DNA from: Sphingomonas bacterium
Lineage (GTDB): Bacteria > Pseudomonadota > Alphaproteobacteria > Sphingomonadales > Sphingomonadaceae
DNA length: 64,000 nt
Reading direction: 5' to 3'
NCBI RefSeq assembly: GCF_903642285.1
Contig: NZ_CAHJWJ010000003.1
Location: 1 to 64,000 of the forward strand
Shown here: positions 25,014-33,943 of the stretch, one piece after another
How the letters are laid out: every line of letters starts with the position of its first letter
Numbering within the stretch: position 1 is the stretch's first letter
Notes under the pieces: generated by a model
The model's database searches: none
What the model was told of the DNA's origin: nothing
The model's input: only the letters and a program-made list of their open reading frames with translations
Made by a program: the position numbers and the translations under genes

Positions 25014-26396
25014 TCAGGGGCGAAGCGGACCCCAGGCGGGATCCGAGCCGTCGAGCGGCGTCGGGATATGACGTTCGTTGACCCCGGTCAGGTCGACCGA
25101 GCGAAGCGTCTCGTGCCCGCCACCGCCCTGGCCCGACCGGAAGAAGGCGATGACGCGGCCGTTGGCGGACCAGGTCGGCCCCTCGTCCTGCCAGTCGTCG
25201 GTCAGCAGTTTCTCGGCACCGCCATCGGGGTTCATGATGCCGATGCGGAACTTGCCGGCGATGCGGGTGTACGCGATCAGATCGCCGCGCGGGCTCCAGA
25301 CCGGCGTCGCATAGCGCCCCCCGCCGAAGCTGATGCGGTGCTGGTTCGATCCGTCCGCGTTCATCACGTACAATTGCTGCCCGCCCGACCGGTCGCTTTC
25401 GAACACGATCCGCGATCCGTCGGGCGAATAGCTGCCGCCGGTATCGATCCCGGGCGAATGGGTCAGCCGCTGCGGCGCGCCACCGCTGGCCGATACGCGG
25501 TAGATGTTGGTGCTGCCCGACTGCGCCATCGAGAACAGGATATAGCGGCCGTCGGGCGAGAAGCGCGGCGCGAAGGTCAGACTCTGGTTCTCGACGACCT
25601 TGCGCTGCCGCCCCGATCCGATGTCGTAGACATAGATGGCGGGGCGATCGTTCACGTAGCTCATATACACGATCGACTGCTGGTTCGGCGCGAAGCGCGG
25701 GGTCAGGACGATCGCCTGGCCGTTGGTCAGGAAGCGGTGATTGGCCCCGTCCTGGTCCATGATCGCCAGCTTCTTGGTGCGGTGCGCCTTGGGGCCGGTC
25801 TCGGACACATAGACGATGCGGCTGTCGAAATACGGGCCTTCGCCGGTCAGCCGCTGGTACACCATGTCGGCGCATTTATGCCCCGCCCGCCGCCAGTCGG
25901 ACGGCGATACGACGAAGCCGGCGCGCGTCAGTTCGGCCTTGGCGAACACGTCGTAGAGATAGCAGCCGACCGTCAGCGTCCCGTCGCCGTTGGCACGGAC
26001 GAACCCCTGGACCAGCGCTTGCGCGCCCGATGCGCTCCAACCGTCGAACGCGGGCTGGGTGACGTCGGAATAGGCGACCGGGTGAAGCTGGCCGGGCGCG
26101 AGCGGGCTGAACAGGCCCGAGCCCTTCAGGTCGTTGGTGACGATTTCTGCCAGTTGCCGCCCGAGCGCATCGGTGCCGCCCGCCGGGGTGTCGACGGATG
26201 CGTTGGTCGGCATCGGCGGGATCGCGATCGGCATCGGCGCGGAGATGCCGCCGGTGACGGAGACCTCGAGTGGCGGCGGCGTCTGGCCGGGGGCGGGCGG
26301 CTGGGCGGGGGCCGCGGCGGTCTGCGCGAGCGCAGGGGTGGCTGCGGTGAGCAACAGCGGAAGGAGTTTGGCGAGACGGTGCATTGGCATCCTCAT
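25014..26396 (-). CDS. tolB: Tol-Pal system beta-propeller protein
   Basis: Periplasmic TolB: signal peptide (KLLPLLLTAATPALAQ), an extra Pro-rich segment of about 40 residues, the N-terminal alpha/beta domain (about 90-200) and a six-bladed WD-like propeller with repeated FAPRFSPDGRYILF and GSYSPDGSRIVFESDRSG units. The propeller contacts Pal. 460 residues, slightly long because of the Pro-rich insert. Three nearby ATGs (26396, 26390, 26384) make the exact start uncertain. Confidence 0.95.
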   Translation of the reverse strand: MRMPMHRLAKLLPLLLTAATPALAQTAAAPAQPPAPGQTPPPLEVSVTGGISAPMPIAIPPMPTNASVDTPAGGTDALGRQLAEIVTNDLKGSGLFSPLAPGQLHPVAYSDVTQPAFDGWSASGAQALVQGFVRANGDGTLTVGCYLYDVFAKAELTRAGFVVSPSDWRRAGHKCADMVYQRLTGEGPYFDSRIVYVSETGPKAHRTKKLAIMDQDGANHRFLTNGQAIVLTPRFAPNQQSIVYMSYVNDRPAIYVYDIGSGRQRKVVENQSLTFAPRFSPDGRYILFSMAQSGSTNIYRVSASGGAPQRLTHSPGIDTGGSYSPDGSRIVFESDRSGGQQLYVMNADGSNQHRISFGGGRYATPVWSPRGDLIAYTRIAGKFRIGIMNPDGGAEKLLTDDWQDEGPTWSANGRVIAFFRSGQGGGGHETLRSVDLTGVNERHIPTPLDGSDPAWGPLRP

Positions 26397-26434
26397 TATC
26401 CTATCGTCTCGGTGGGCGCTGGACCGCTCGCCAT

Positions 26435-26545
26435 TCCCCAGCCCGGCGAAGGCCGGGGCCAGTTGCCGAGGTTTGTGGAAGGAAGCGGAACATTTGCCAC
26501 GGCTGTCCCGCAACTGGGCCCCGGCCTTCGCCGGGGTGGGTATGA
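26435..26545. repeat. Family-3 inverted repeat, copy 2 (tolB-tolA gap)
   Basis: CCGGCGAAGGCCGGGGCC on the left pairs with GGCCCCGGCCTTCGCCGG on the right over a span of about 110 bp. It sits inside the tol-pal operon between tolA and tolB, so it probably does not stop transcription completely. Confidence 0.65.
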
Positions 26546-26571
26546 AAGAATGGCCAAACCGACCAATCCCA

Positions 26572-27545
26572 TCATCGCAGCTGCCATTTGTAATTGATGT
26601 TGTTCCACCCGCCCGCCGGTGTCGAATAATATTCGCTTGGCAGCTTCAGTGGTGAACAGCCCTTGAACGCGGCGATGCCGATATCGGCGATCTGCTGGAC
26701 ATAGCGTTCGTTGCCCTCGACATTCTGGCGGCGGACGATGCTGGGCGTCGCGGCGAGCGTGCCGTCGGGGTTGAGCCGCAGGTTGAAGGTCACGATGACC
26801 TGCTTCGCGTCGTCGGGAATGCCGCCATTGGATTGCCGATCCGCGCAGGGCTGGATTTGCCGTGCGATCGCCGCCTGGATCGAGGCGAGCGCACGGCCGT
26901 CGATCTTGGCGGCGACGGGGGCGGGCGATTGGCTTTTCGAGGGCTTGTCGGACAGGCCCTTGAGGAAATCGTCGCCGAGCAGCGAGCCGCGCGGGCGGCT
27001 CGTCTTTGCGGCGACCTCGCTGCCGGTGCCCTTCGCAGCAGGCTTGCCGTTCGAGGAGGGCGAAGAGGCGCTCGCCTTGGCCGGTGTCGGCTTAGCGGGT
27101 GCCGTCTTCGCGACGGCCTTCTCCGCCGCGGCAGGTTCGGGTCGAGGCTTCTTGACCGGCGCAGGTTTCGCGGCCGCGACGGGTTTCGGCGCAGGAGCGG
27201 GTTTCGCGACCGGCTTGGGGGGCGCGGGCTTGGGTTTGGGCGGCGCAGGCTTCGGAACGGGCGACGCGGGTTTCGGCTCGGGTTCGGGCTGCGCATCCTC
27301 GGTCGCTTCGGGCGGCGCGGCGTCTTCGGGCGCGCCGCGATCGGGCGCGATCGAGGGGGCGGGGGGTTCGACGGCTTTCGGAGCGGCGGATTGCAGCGCG
27401 ACGTCCTTGACCAGGCTGACCTCGAGCGATTGCTGCTGCACCGGCGTCGGGATCGGCACGGAGAAGAACCGCGCGGACAGCAGCGCGAAGAGCAGCGCGT
27501 GCCCCGCGACCGCTATGCCTAGACCGATCCGTTCGGTGCGGTCCA

Positions 27546-27546
<1 letters not shown>
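26572..27546 (-). CDS. tolA: TolA-like envelope-spanning protein
   Basis: A 324-residue protein with one N-terminal membrane anchor (about 8-30), a long Pro/Lys/Ala-rich linker (about 60-190, with repeated KPAP and PKP units) and a C-terminal domain ending in the TonB/TolA-like LPSEYYSTPAGGWNNINYKW. It couples TolQR energy from the inner membrane to TolB/Pal. Its ATG shares one base with the tolR stop (TGATG). Confidence 0.9.
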
Positions 27547-27989
<443 letters not shown>

Positions 27990-27994
27990 ACTTA

Positions 27995-28131
27995 AATTCC
28001 TCCCCGTTCACGGGGAGGGGGACCAGCGAAGCTGGTGGAGGGGGTTCTCCACGAGCGTTTCGGTTGCTGCACGCCCCCTCCACCACGCCGCTCTGCGGCG
28101 CGGTCCCCCTCCCCGCCAGCGGGGAGGAATT
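27995..28131. repeat. 137-bp palindromic repeat, copy B (between tolQ and tolR)
   Basis: Terminal inverted repeat AATTCCTCCCC / GGGGAGGAATT, then the shared ACCAGCGAAGCTGGTGG hairpin, a variable core, CCCCCTCCACCA and a right-hand hairpin (GCCGCTCTGCGGC). Same length and architecture as 1834-1970. It separates tolQ and tolR, which are adjacent in most relatives, so it has been inserted into the operon. Confidence 0.8.
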
Positions 28132-28143
28132 GGATCGGTCCGC

Positions 28144-28836
28144 TCATCGTGTGCCATCCAGCTGACGGCTGAGCGTCGTGTGAAACCCATCGGCGAAGCG
28201 GGTCAGGCTCGCCTCGATCCGGTTGATGCCGTGGCTGAAGCGGTTGTACGCGATGACCGCAGGGATCGCGGCGAACAGCCCGATCGCCGTCGCGAATAGC
28301 GCCTCCGCGATGCCGGGCGCTACGACGGCGAGCGATGTGTTCTGCGCGCTGGCGATGCCGGTGAACGCGCGCATGATCCCCCAGACGGTGCCGAACAGCC
28401 CGACGAACGGTGCGACCGAGCCGACCGTCGCCAGCACGTTCAGCCGGTCGGACAATCGGTCGATCTCGCTCGCGACCGCGGCCCCCATCGTCGTCGCGAG
28501 CCGCTCGCGCGTGCCCGCCTTGTCGATCGCACCGCTGCCGGTCGAGCGCCGCCATTCGCCGACGCCGGCGGCGAAGACCTTGACCGAAGGCAATTCCTTC
28601 TCGCCCTTCTCTTTGTAGAAGGCATCAATATCCTCCGCCTTCCAGAAATCGCGTTCGAATATCGCCATGCCGCGCCGGGTGCGGCCGATCCGGAACGCGA
28701 ACGCGACGATGATCGACCAGGTCCAGACGCTGGCGATCAGCAGCCCGATCATCACCGCCTTCACCACCCAGTCGGCCTGGAGGAACAAGGCGATCGGCGA
28801 CAGCGATCCCGCGTCGAGATTGAGGGCGGCGTTCAT
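28144..28836 (-). CDS. tolQ: TolQ/ExbB-family proton channel protein
   Basis: A 230-residue inner-membrane protein with three helices: about 25-48, then after a large cytoplasmic loop 132-160 (VGSVAPFVGLFGTVWGIMRAF) and 170-195 (GIAEALFATAIGLFAAIPAV). Forms the proton channel with TolR. GGGAG precedes the ATG by about six bases. The ATG overlaps the stop of a short upstream frame that appears to be a shrunken ybgC. Confidence 0.95.
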   Translation of the reverse strand: MNAALNLDAGSLSPIALFLQADWVVKAVMIGLLIASVWTWSIIVAFAFRIGRTRRGMAIFERDFWKAEDIDAFYKEKGEKELPSVKVFAAGVGEWRRSTGSGAIDKAGTRERLATTMGAAVASEIDRLSDRLNVLATVGSVAPFVGLFGTVWGIMRAFTGIASAQNTSLAVVAPGIAEALFATAIGLFAAIPAVIAYNRFSHGINRIEASLTRFADGFHTTLSRQLDGTR

Positions 28837-29000
28837 TTGTTGCTCCCGTGAGCGGCCAGGCGGTGATAGGATGCGGTCCAGCCGTACGGCCGGCGGTGGG
28901 GTCGTCCGTCGATCGTGTCCGACGGCGGGTGTTGCGGCAATCCCCGCTCGGCTCGGTCGAAGCGCTCTTCGACGGGCTGATCGATGCCGGCGTGCGTCAT
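28833..29000 (-). pseudogene. ybgC: Internally deleted ybgC-like thioesterase remnant
   Basis: A 55-residue frame ends in an ATGA overlap with tolQ, exactly where ybgC sits in typical tol-pal operons. Its N-terminus (DQPVEERFDRAERG) resembles what I recall of sphingomonad YbgC starts, and its C-terminus (DGRPHRRPYGWTASYHRL) resembles their ends, while the hot-dog fold with its catalytic Asp (the YFEDTDLSGVVYHANY region) is absent. Read as an in-frame deletion of about 90 codons; the resemblance is from memory and not aligned by computer. Confidence 0.5.
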
Positions 29001-29120
29001 GGCGGCGGCTGTTAACCCAAGCGCAGCGGCGAAGGAACCCCGGTGACGCTTGCGTCGGCTGCGCAAATGCTGCGAAAGCCTGTCCGGGACTTGCCGGGGC
29101 AGAGCCGGGGGGAAGAGCGA

Positions 29121-30383
29121 ATGACCAGAAGCCTGACCGGCATCGCCGGTATCGCCGTGATCCTGCTGATCGCCTGTGCGCTGTCGACCGACCGCCGCGC
29201 GATCCGCCTCCGCGTGGTCGGTGCCGCGTTCGCACTGCAGGCGGGGATCGCGGTGCTGGTGCTCTACGCGCCCTGGGGACGCGCGGTTCTCGCTTTCCTG
29301 TCGGGCGGGGTTGCCGATCTGCTCGGCTATGCCAATGCCGGCACCAGTTTCCTGTTCGGCGCGCTGGCGGCCGATCCGCTGGGGCACAATTTCGCGATCC
29401 AGGCGCTGCCCGTCATCATCTTCTTCGCTGCGCTCGTCTCGATCCTCTACCATGTCGGCATCATGCAACTCATCGTCCGCTGGCTGGGCGGCGCGATCGA
29501 GCGGGTGATCGGCGTGTCGAAGGTCGAATCGCTGTGCGCGGCGGCCAACATCTTCGTCGGCCAAAGCGAATCGCCGCTCGTCATTCGCCCGTATCTGGCC
29601 GGACTGACGCCCGCGCAGCTGTTCACCGTCATGACCAGCGGGATGGCGGGCGTCGCGGGGACGATCCTCGCCGCCTATGCATCGATGGGCATCCGCATCG
29701 AATATCTCCTTGCCGCGAGCTTCATGGCGGCCCCCGGCGGCATCCTGATGGCGAAGATCATCATGCCCGACCGCGTATTGCCGCCCGACGGCGAACTGCC
29801 GCTCGGCGACCTGCCGGGCGAGGGCGAGCAGATCGCGATCGCCGAGGCCAGCCACGACGAGGAGAAACCCGCCAACATCATCATGGCCGCCGCGCAGGGC
29901 GCGCAGACCGGCGTGAAGCTGGCGGTGGCGGTCGGTGCGATGGTCCTGGCGTTCGTCGCGCTCGTCGCGCTGGCGAACGGGCTGCTGGGGGGCCTGGGCA
30001 ATTTGGTCGGACTGCCCGGGCTGAGCTTCCAGGGGCTGCTCGGCTATGTGTTCAAGCCGGTGATGTTCCTGCTGAACGTGCCATGGAACGAGGCGGGGAT
30101 CGCCGGCGGGTTGTTCGGCGAGAAGATCGTGCTGAACGAATTCGTCGCCTATATCGATCTGGGCAAGCAGACCGCGATGCTGTCGCCGCGCACCGTCGCG
30201 GTCGTGACGTTCGCGCTGTGCGGCTTCGCTAATTTCTCGTCGATCGCGATCCAGATGGCGGTGACGGGCAGCCTCGCCCCCAACCAGCGGCCGATGATCG
30301 CGAAGCTCGGCCTGCGTGCGCTGGCGGCGGGAAGCCTGGCGAACCTGATGTCCGCGGCGCTGGCGGGGTTGCTGATCGGTTGA
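29121..30383 (+). CDS. Concentrative nucleoside transporter (NupC/CNT family)
   Basis: A 420-residue inner-membrane symporter for nucleosides. Signature motifs: FVGQSESPLVIRPY, VMTSGMAGVAGTILAAY, and in the C-terminal half GEKIVLNEFVAYIDL and FALCGFANFSSIAIQMA, the substrate- and cation-binding hairpins. The ATG at 29121 follows GGGGGGAAGAG. Divergent from tol-pal, convergent with a toxin-antitoxin pair. Confidence 0.93.
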   Translation: MTRSLTGIAGIAVILLIACALSTDRRAIRLRVVGAAFALQAGIAVLVLYAPWGRAVLAFLSGGVADLLGYANAGTSFLFGALAADPLGHNFAIQALPVIIFFAALVSILYHVGIMQLIVRWLGGAIERVIGVSKVESLCAAANIFVGQSESPLVIRPYLAGLTPAQLFTVMTSGMAGVAGTILAAYASMGIRIEYLLAASFMAAPGGILMAKIIMPDRVLPPDGELPLGDLPGEGEQIAIAEASHDEEKPANIIMAAAQGAQTGVKLAVAVGAMVLAFVALVALANGLLGGLGNLVGLPGLSFQGLLGYVFKPVMFLLNVPWNEAGIAGGLFGEKIVLNEFVAYIDLGKQTAMLSPRTVAVVTFALCGFANFSSIAIQMAVTGSLAPNQRPMIAKLGLRALAAGSLANLMSAALAGLLIG

Positions 30384-30385
30384 CG

Positions 30386-30781
30386 TCAGACGAGGAGTAC
30401 GTGATCCCCGTAAGGAGCAAGGCGACGATCGTGCGTTACCAAAAGGTAGCCGTCGGACATGGCGATCGACACGAGTAGTCGATCGAAAGGATCGCCGTGA
30501 TGCTGTTCCAAGCGTTCGACCATCGTCAGATGACGGGGTTCGATCGGCAGGATCGTGAACGCAGCTTCTTCAAATTCTGCCTGCGCATCCGCCAGGGTCA
30601 GACCGATCGGGTCCCGAACGACGCGGCCGAGATTGTTCTTCAGGGCAATTTCCCAAAGGCTGGCTATGCTGAGGGTGACAGGCATGGTCTGCCCTACGAT
30701 CAACGTGGTTGCCTGGTCGGACAGCTTTGACGACCCCAGGACTGCCCACAGCGCAATGTGCGTGTCGAGCAGAAGCCTCAC
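30386..30781 (-). CDS. vapC: PIN domain ribonuclease toxin (VapC family)
   Basis: A 131-residue PIN protein: MRLLLDTHIALWAVLG with the first Asp, SLWEIALKNNLGR with Glu, and GDPFDRLLVSIAM plus LVTHDRRL with the remaining acids. Belongs to the PIN subgroup paired with Phd/YefM antitoxins. Overlaps its antitoxin by ATGA. Clearly paralogous to the toxin at 47144. Confidence 0.92.
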   Translation of the reverse strand: MRLLLDTHIALWAVLGSSKLSDQATTLIVGQTMPVTLSIASLWEIALKNNLGRVVRDPIGLTLADAQAEFEEAAFTILPIEPRHLTMVERLEQHHGDPFDRLLVSIAMSDGYLLVTHDRRLAPYGDHVLLV

Positions 30782-31026
30782 TGATCTGACATATGATCGA
30801 ATAGCTTCGCGACATCATCGTCGAGCGCCAAAAAGGCGTCCTCGTCGAAGTTGAACTTGCCCTTCGCCAGTCCCAATCTCACGCGTCGTGCCGGTCGTAC
30901 AGGCACCAACATCGCCGCCGGACGGCCATTACGTGCGATCGTGATCTCCGTCTCCGCTCCCGACTCGATCGCGTCGACCAGTTTCGAAAGCTGGGTCTTG
31001 GCCTCATGCATATTGATATGCTGCAT
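30778..31026 (-). CDS. Phd/YefM-family antitoxin
   Basis: An 82-residue protein with the Phd/YefM fold: MHEAKTQLSKLVDAIESGAE and ITIARNGRPAAMLVPV for DNA binding and dimerisation, followed by a C-terminal toxin-binding tail (FNFDEDAFLALDDDVAKLF). The ATG at 31026 is preferred to an upstream TTG. A TTAGCTAA-centred element 25 bases upstream is shared with the pair at 46.9 kb. Confidence 0.92.
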   Translation of the reverse strand: MQHINMHEAKTQLSKLVDAIESGAETEITIARNGRPAAMLVPVRPARRVRLGLAKGKFNFDEDAFLALDDDVAKLFDHMSDQ

Positions 31027-31040
31027 CGCGATCAACTCCG

Positions 31041-31061
31041 CTTAGTCCAAGTTAGCTAAGC
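31041..31061 (-). promoter_or_regulatory. TTAGCTAA operator of the Phd/PIN module at 31 kb
   Basis: Read on the minus strand, GCTTAGCTAACT is followed after four bases by CTAAGCGGAG. The same layout, GCTTAGCTAAGT then CTAAGGAG, precedes the antitoxin at 46911. TTAGCTAA is palindromic, as expected for a dimeric antitoxin site. The distance to the start codon is 25 bases here and 23 bases in the other copy. Confidence 0.6.
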
Positions 31062-31080
31062 GACTTCGCGGAAGGCGTCA

Positions 31081-31110
31081 AGCGCGGGCGGCATGAACGC
31101 CGCCCGCGCT
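31081..31110 (-). terminator. Hairpin after the fasciclin gene
   Basis: A perfect 12-bp stem, AGCGCGGGCGGC / GCCGCCCGCGCT, with a six-base loop (ATGAAC), begins eight bases beyond the end of the fasciclin gene. There is no T-run after it, so it is terminator-like rather than a classical intrinsic terminator. It lies between two genes on the same strand. Confidence 0.5.
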
Positions 31111-31117
31111 CGATCGG

Positions 31118-31669
31118 TCAGGGCATCATGACCGTGTCGATGACGTGGATCACGCCGTTAGACTGGTACACGTTAGCGATCGTGATCTTGCCCATATCCC
31201 CCTTGCCGTCCATGATCATCAGGCCGCCCATCGCCTTCTTGAACATCAGCGGCTCGCCCTGCACCGTGGTGTAGGTGGCAGTCCCGCCGTGCAGTTTCGC
31301 ATTGGCCAGGATGTCCTTCGCGGTGATGCGGCCGGGGACGACGTGATAGGTCAGGATACCGGTGAGCGTGGCCTTGTTCTCCGGCTTTACCAGCGTGTCG
31401 ACGGTGCCCGCGGGCAGCTTCGCGAACGCGGCGTTGGTCGGCGCGAACACCGTGAACGGACCCGTGCCCGACAGCGTGTCGACCAGGTCGGCGGCCTTCA
31501 CCGCAGCGACCAACGTCGTGTGATCCTTGGAATTGACGGCGTTCTCGACGATGTTCTTCGTTGGGTACATGGCGGCACCGCCGACCATCGGGTCCTTCAT
31601 CTGGGCGCTGACGCTGCCCGCGGCGATCAGGGCGGCGGCGGCGACAGTACTGCGAATGAATGTCGACAT
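31118..31669 (-). CDS. Fasciclin (FAS1) domain secreted protein
   Basis: A 183-residue protein with a signal peptide (STVAAAALIAAGSVSAQ) and one FAS1 domain: HTTLVAAVKAADLVDTLSG, then GPFTVFAPTNAAFAKLP (H1 region) and the terminal YQSNGVIHVIDTVMMP (H2 region). FAS1 proteins mediate adhesion or bind matrix components; the specific ligand is unknown. GGAGAG precedes the ATG at five bases. Confidence 0.93.
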   Translation of the reverse strand: MSTFIRSTVAAAALIAAGSVSAQMKDPMVGGAAMYPTKNIVENAVNSKDHTTLVAAVKAADLVDTLSGTGPFTVFAPTNAAFAKLPAGTVDTLVKPENKATLTGILTYHVVPGRITAKDILANAKLHGGTATYTTVQGEPLMFKKAMGGLMIMDGKGDMGKITIANVYQSNGVIHVIDTVMMP

Positions 31670-31771
31670 GAATTCTCTCCTTCGGCGATATCGATTGTGA
31701 TATCCGAGCGGGAGATACGGTCGATCCGGTCCGAACGACGCAAGCCTCGACATGTCGATCGTCGAGAAACT

Positions 31772-31939
31772 TTATCCAAGATAACCCGAGATGATCCAGC
31801 GACGCGTGACGGTCGACCGGACCAGCGCATGGCCGCATGTCCGGCAACGGGCACGCTGAACGTGCGGATCGGCGGGATCGGCATGACGGCCGCACACCCG
31901 GTGCCCCGCCGCCAGACAGGCGTTTTCGCTGCACCCCAT
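31772..31939 (-). CDS. Cysteine-rich small protein (55 residues)
   Basis: An ATG-to-TAA frame with cysteines at 3, 8, 16, 32 and 35; RCRTCGHALVRS looks like one knuckle of a zinc ribbon, with CSENACLAAGHRVCGRH as a possible second half with added His. Basic C-terminus. No ribosome-binding site is obvious, and the strand is also open in other frames, so coding status is moderate. Confidence 0.4.
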   Translation of the reverse strand: MGCSENACLAAGHRVCGRHADPADPHVQRARCRTCGHALVRSTVTRRWIISGYLG

Positions 31940-32037
31940 CGCCACTGCTCCACCGGCCCATACGGCATTGCGATAGGAGAGAGGTTGTGCCGCGATGTGT
32001 CGCGGATGTGCCGGATTGTCGCGAAATGTCGCAGCCG

Positions 32038-32907
32038 TCAGCGTGTCGGCACGGGCACCGCGCCGGAATAATCGTAGAAGCCGCGCTTCGTCTTGCGACC
32101 GAACCAGCCGGCCTCGACATATTTCACCAGCAGCGGCGCGGGGCGGAATTTGGGGTCGCCCGTCCCCTCGAACAGCACGCGGGTGATTTCCAGGCACGTA
32201 TCGAGTCCGATGAAATCCGCCAGCGTCAGCGGGCCCATCGGATGGTTGAGGCCCAATTGGCAGGCGAGATCGATGTCCTGCATGGTCGCAACGCCTTCGC
32301 CCAGCGCGAAGCACGCCTCGTTCAGCATCGGCATCAACACGCGGTTGACGATGAACCCCGGCGCATCGTTCGCACGCACCACCTGTTTGCCGAGCGCCTT
32401 CGCATAATCCTCGACCGCGGCGACGGTCGCGTCGGCCGTGGCGAGGCCGCGGATCAGTTCGATCAACCCCATCACCGGTACGGGGTTGAAGAAATGCACC
32501 CCCATGAAGCGCGCGGGATCGGGTGCGCCCTGCGCCAGCCGCGTGATCGGGATCGAGGACGTGTTCGACGCGAGGATCGCGTCCTCCCCCAGCACCTTGC
32601 CGACGTCGGCGAAGATCGCGCGCTTGATGGCTTCGCGCTCGGTCGCCGCCTCGATCACCAGCGCGCAGTCGCCCATCGCCGCGACGCTACCGACGGGTTC
32701 GATCGAAGCGAGCGCAGCGTCGCGGTCATCCTCGGCGATCTTCTCCTTGTCGACCAGCCGCGCGAGCGCCTTGGCGATCCCCGCCTTGCCCGCCTCGGCC
32801 CGGTCCAGCGCGACGTCCGCCAGCAGCACGCGAAAGCCCGCCTGCGCGGAGACCTGCGCGATCCCCGCGCCCATCTGCCCCGCCCCGATCACGCCTATCG
32901 TCTGCAT
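32038..32907 (-). CDS. 3-hydroxybutyryl-CoA dehydrogenase (3-hydroxyacyl-CoA dehydrogenase)
   Basis: NAD(P)-dependent oxidation of 3-hydroxyacyl-CoA, linked to beta-oxidation or polyhydroxybutyrate turnover. The 289-residue protein starts [17 protein letters not shown] with the dinucleotide loop; [11 protein letters not shown] and [11 protein letters not shown] carry the catalytic His/Glu region, and the C-terminal dimer domain has [19 protein letters not shown]. Single-domain, as in Hbd/PaaH rather than FadB fusions. Confidence 0.93.
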   Translation of the reverse strand: MQTIGVIGAGQMGAGIAQVSAQAGFRVLLADVALDRAEAGKAGIAKALARLVDKEKIAEDDRDAALASIEPVGSVAAMGDCALVIEAATEREAIKRAIFADVGKVLGEDAILASNTSSIPITRLAQGAPDPARFMGVHFFNPVPVMGLIELIRGLATADATVAAVEDYAKALGKQVVRANDAPGFIVNRVLMPMLNEACFALGEGVATMQDIDLACQLGLNHPMGPLTLADFIGLDTCLEITRVLFEGTGDPKFRPAPLLVKYVEAGWFGRKTKRGFYDYSGAVPVPTR

Positions 32908-32962
32908 CGTCCCGCTCCGTTCCGTATGTTCGCGCGTTCCATAGCCCGACCGATCGACGCGT

Positions 32963-33943
32963 CTAGGGCGCGGGTCGTTCGGCCTGCGCTTCCGCCAGAT
33001 ACACCGCGAAGTGATCCTCCGGGTCGGTCCAGTGCGCGATCGGGGTCCAGCCACCGCTGCGCAGCAGGATGCGCGCATCGCGGGGGCCGTATTTATGGCT
33101 GTTCTCGGTATGGATCGTCTCCCCGGCCGTGATCGAGAAGCGGCGACCGTCGACGTCGAACGATACGTCGCGCTGTGTCATCAGGTGCATCTCGATCCGC
33201 GCGCGGTCGTCGTTCCACACCGCCTCGTGGCGGAACGAGTCGACGGGAATTGTCCCGTCCAGTTCGCGGTTGATCCGTTCCAGCAGATTAAGGTTGAACG
33301 CCGCGGTGACGCCGGCGGCGTCGTCATAGGCGGAGACGAGGACGTCCGCATCCTTGATCCGATCCATCCCGATCAGCAGCAGCGCGCCTTCGCCGAGCGA
33401 TCCGCGCATCGCGCGCAGCAGATCGACCGCCATCAGCGGGGTCATGTTGCCGATCGTCGAGCCGGGGAAGAAGCCTAGCTTCGGCGTGGTCGCGATCGTG
33501 CGCGGCAGGGTCAGCGGGTGCATGAAGTCCGCCTCGAACGGCAGCACGAGCAGTGCGGGGAATGCCGCCGACAATATGCGTGACGATTCGCGCAGGAAAT
33601 CGCCCGAGATGTCGATGGGGACATAGGCCGATGGACGAACCGCGCGAAGCAGGATCGGAGTCTTGGTCGACGATCCCGAGCCGAATTCGACGACCGCGCG
33701 GCCTTCGCCGGCAAGCGCCGCAATCTCCGGTGCGATCCGTTCGAGGATCGCGATCTCGGTGCGGGTCGGATAATATTCGGGCAGGTCGGTGATCGCCTCG
33801 AACAGTTCGGACCCCCGCCGATCGTAGAACCAGCGCGCCGGGATCGCGCGCGGGCGGCGGGTCAGCCCGGCAAGGACGTCCGCACGAAAGGCGGGGTCGG
33901 CGAAACTGCGAGTCCCGTCCTCGATCTCCGGCTTCAGCATCAA
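32963..33943 (-). CDS. egtD: L-histidine N-alpha-methyltransferase
   Basis: Trimethylates histidine to hercynine, the first step of ergothioneine synthesis. The 326-residue protein has [18 protein letters not shown], the motif I-like [28 protein letters not shown] and the C-terminal [10 protein letters not shown] seen in EgtD. The start ATGATG overlaps the egtB stop, so the two are translationally coupled. Confidence 0.95.
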   Translation of the reverse strand: MMLKPEIEDGTRSFADPAFRADVLAGLTRRPRAIPARWFYDRRGSELFEAITDLPEYYPTRTEIAILERIAPEIAALAGEGRAVVEFGSGSSTKTPILLRAVRPSAYVPIDISGDFLRESSRILSAAFPALLVLPFEADFMHPLTLPRTIATTPKLGFFPGSTIGNMTPLMAVDLLRAMRGSLGEGALLLIGMDRIKDADVLVSAYDDAAGVTAAFNLNLLERINRELDGTIPVDSFRHEAVWNDDRARIEMHLMTQRDVSFDVDGRRFSITAGETIHTENSHKYGPRDARILLRSGGWTPIAHWTDPEDHFAVYLAEAQAERPAP

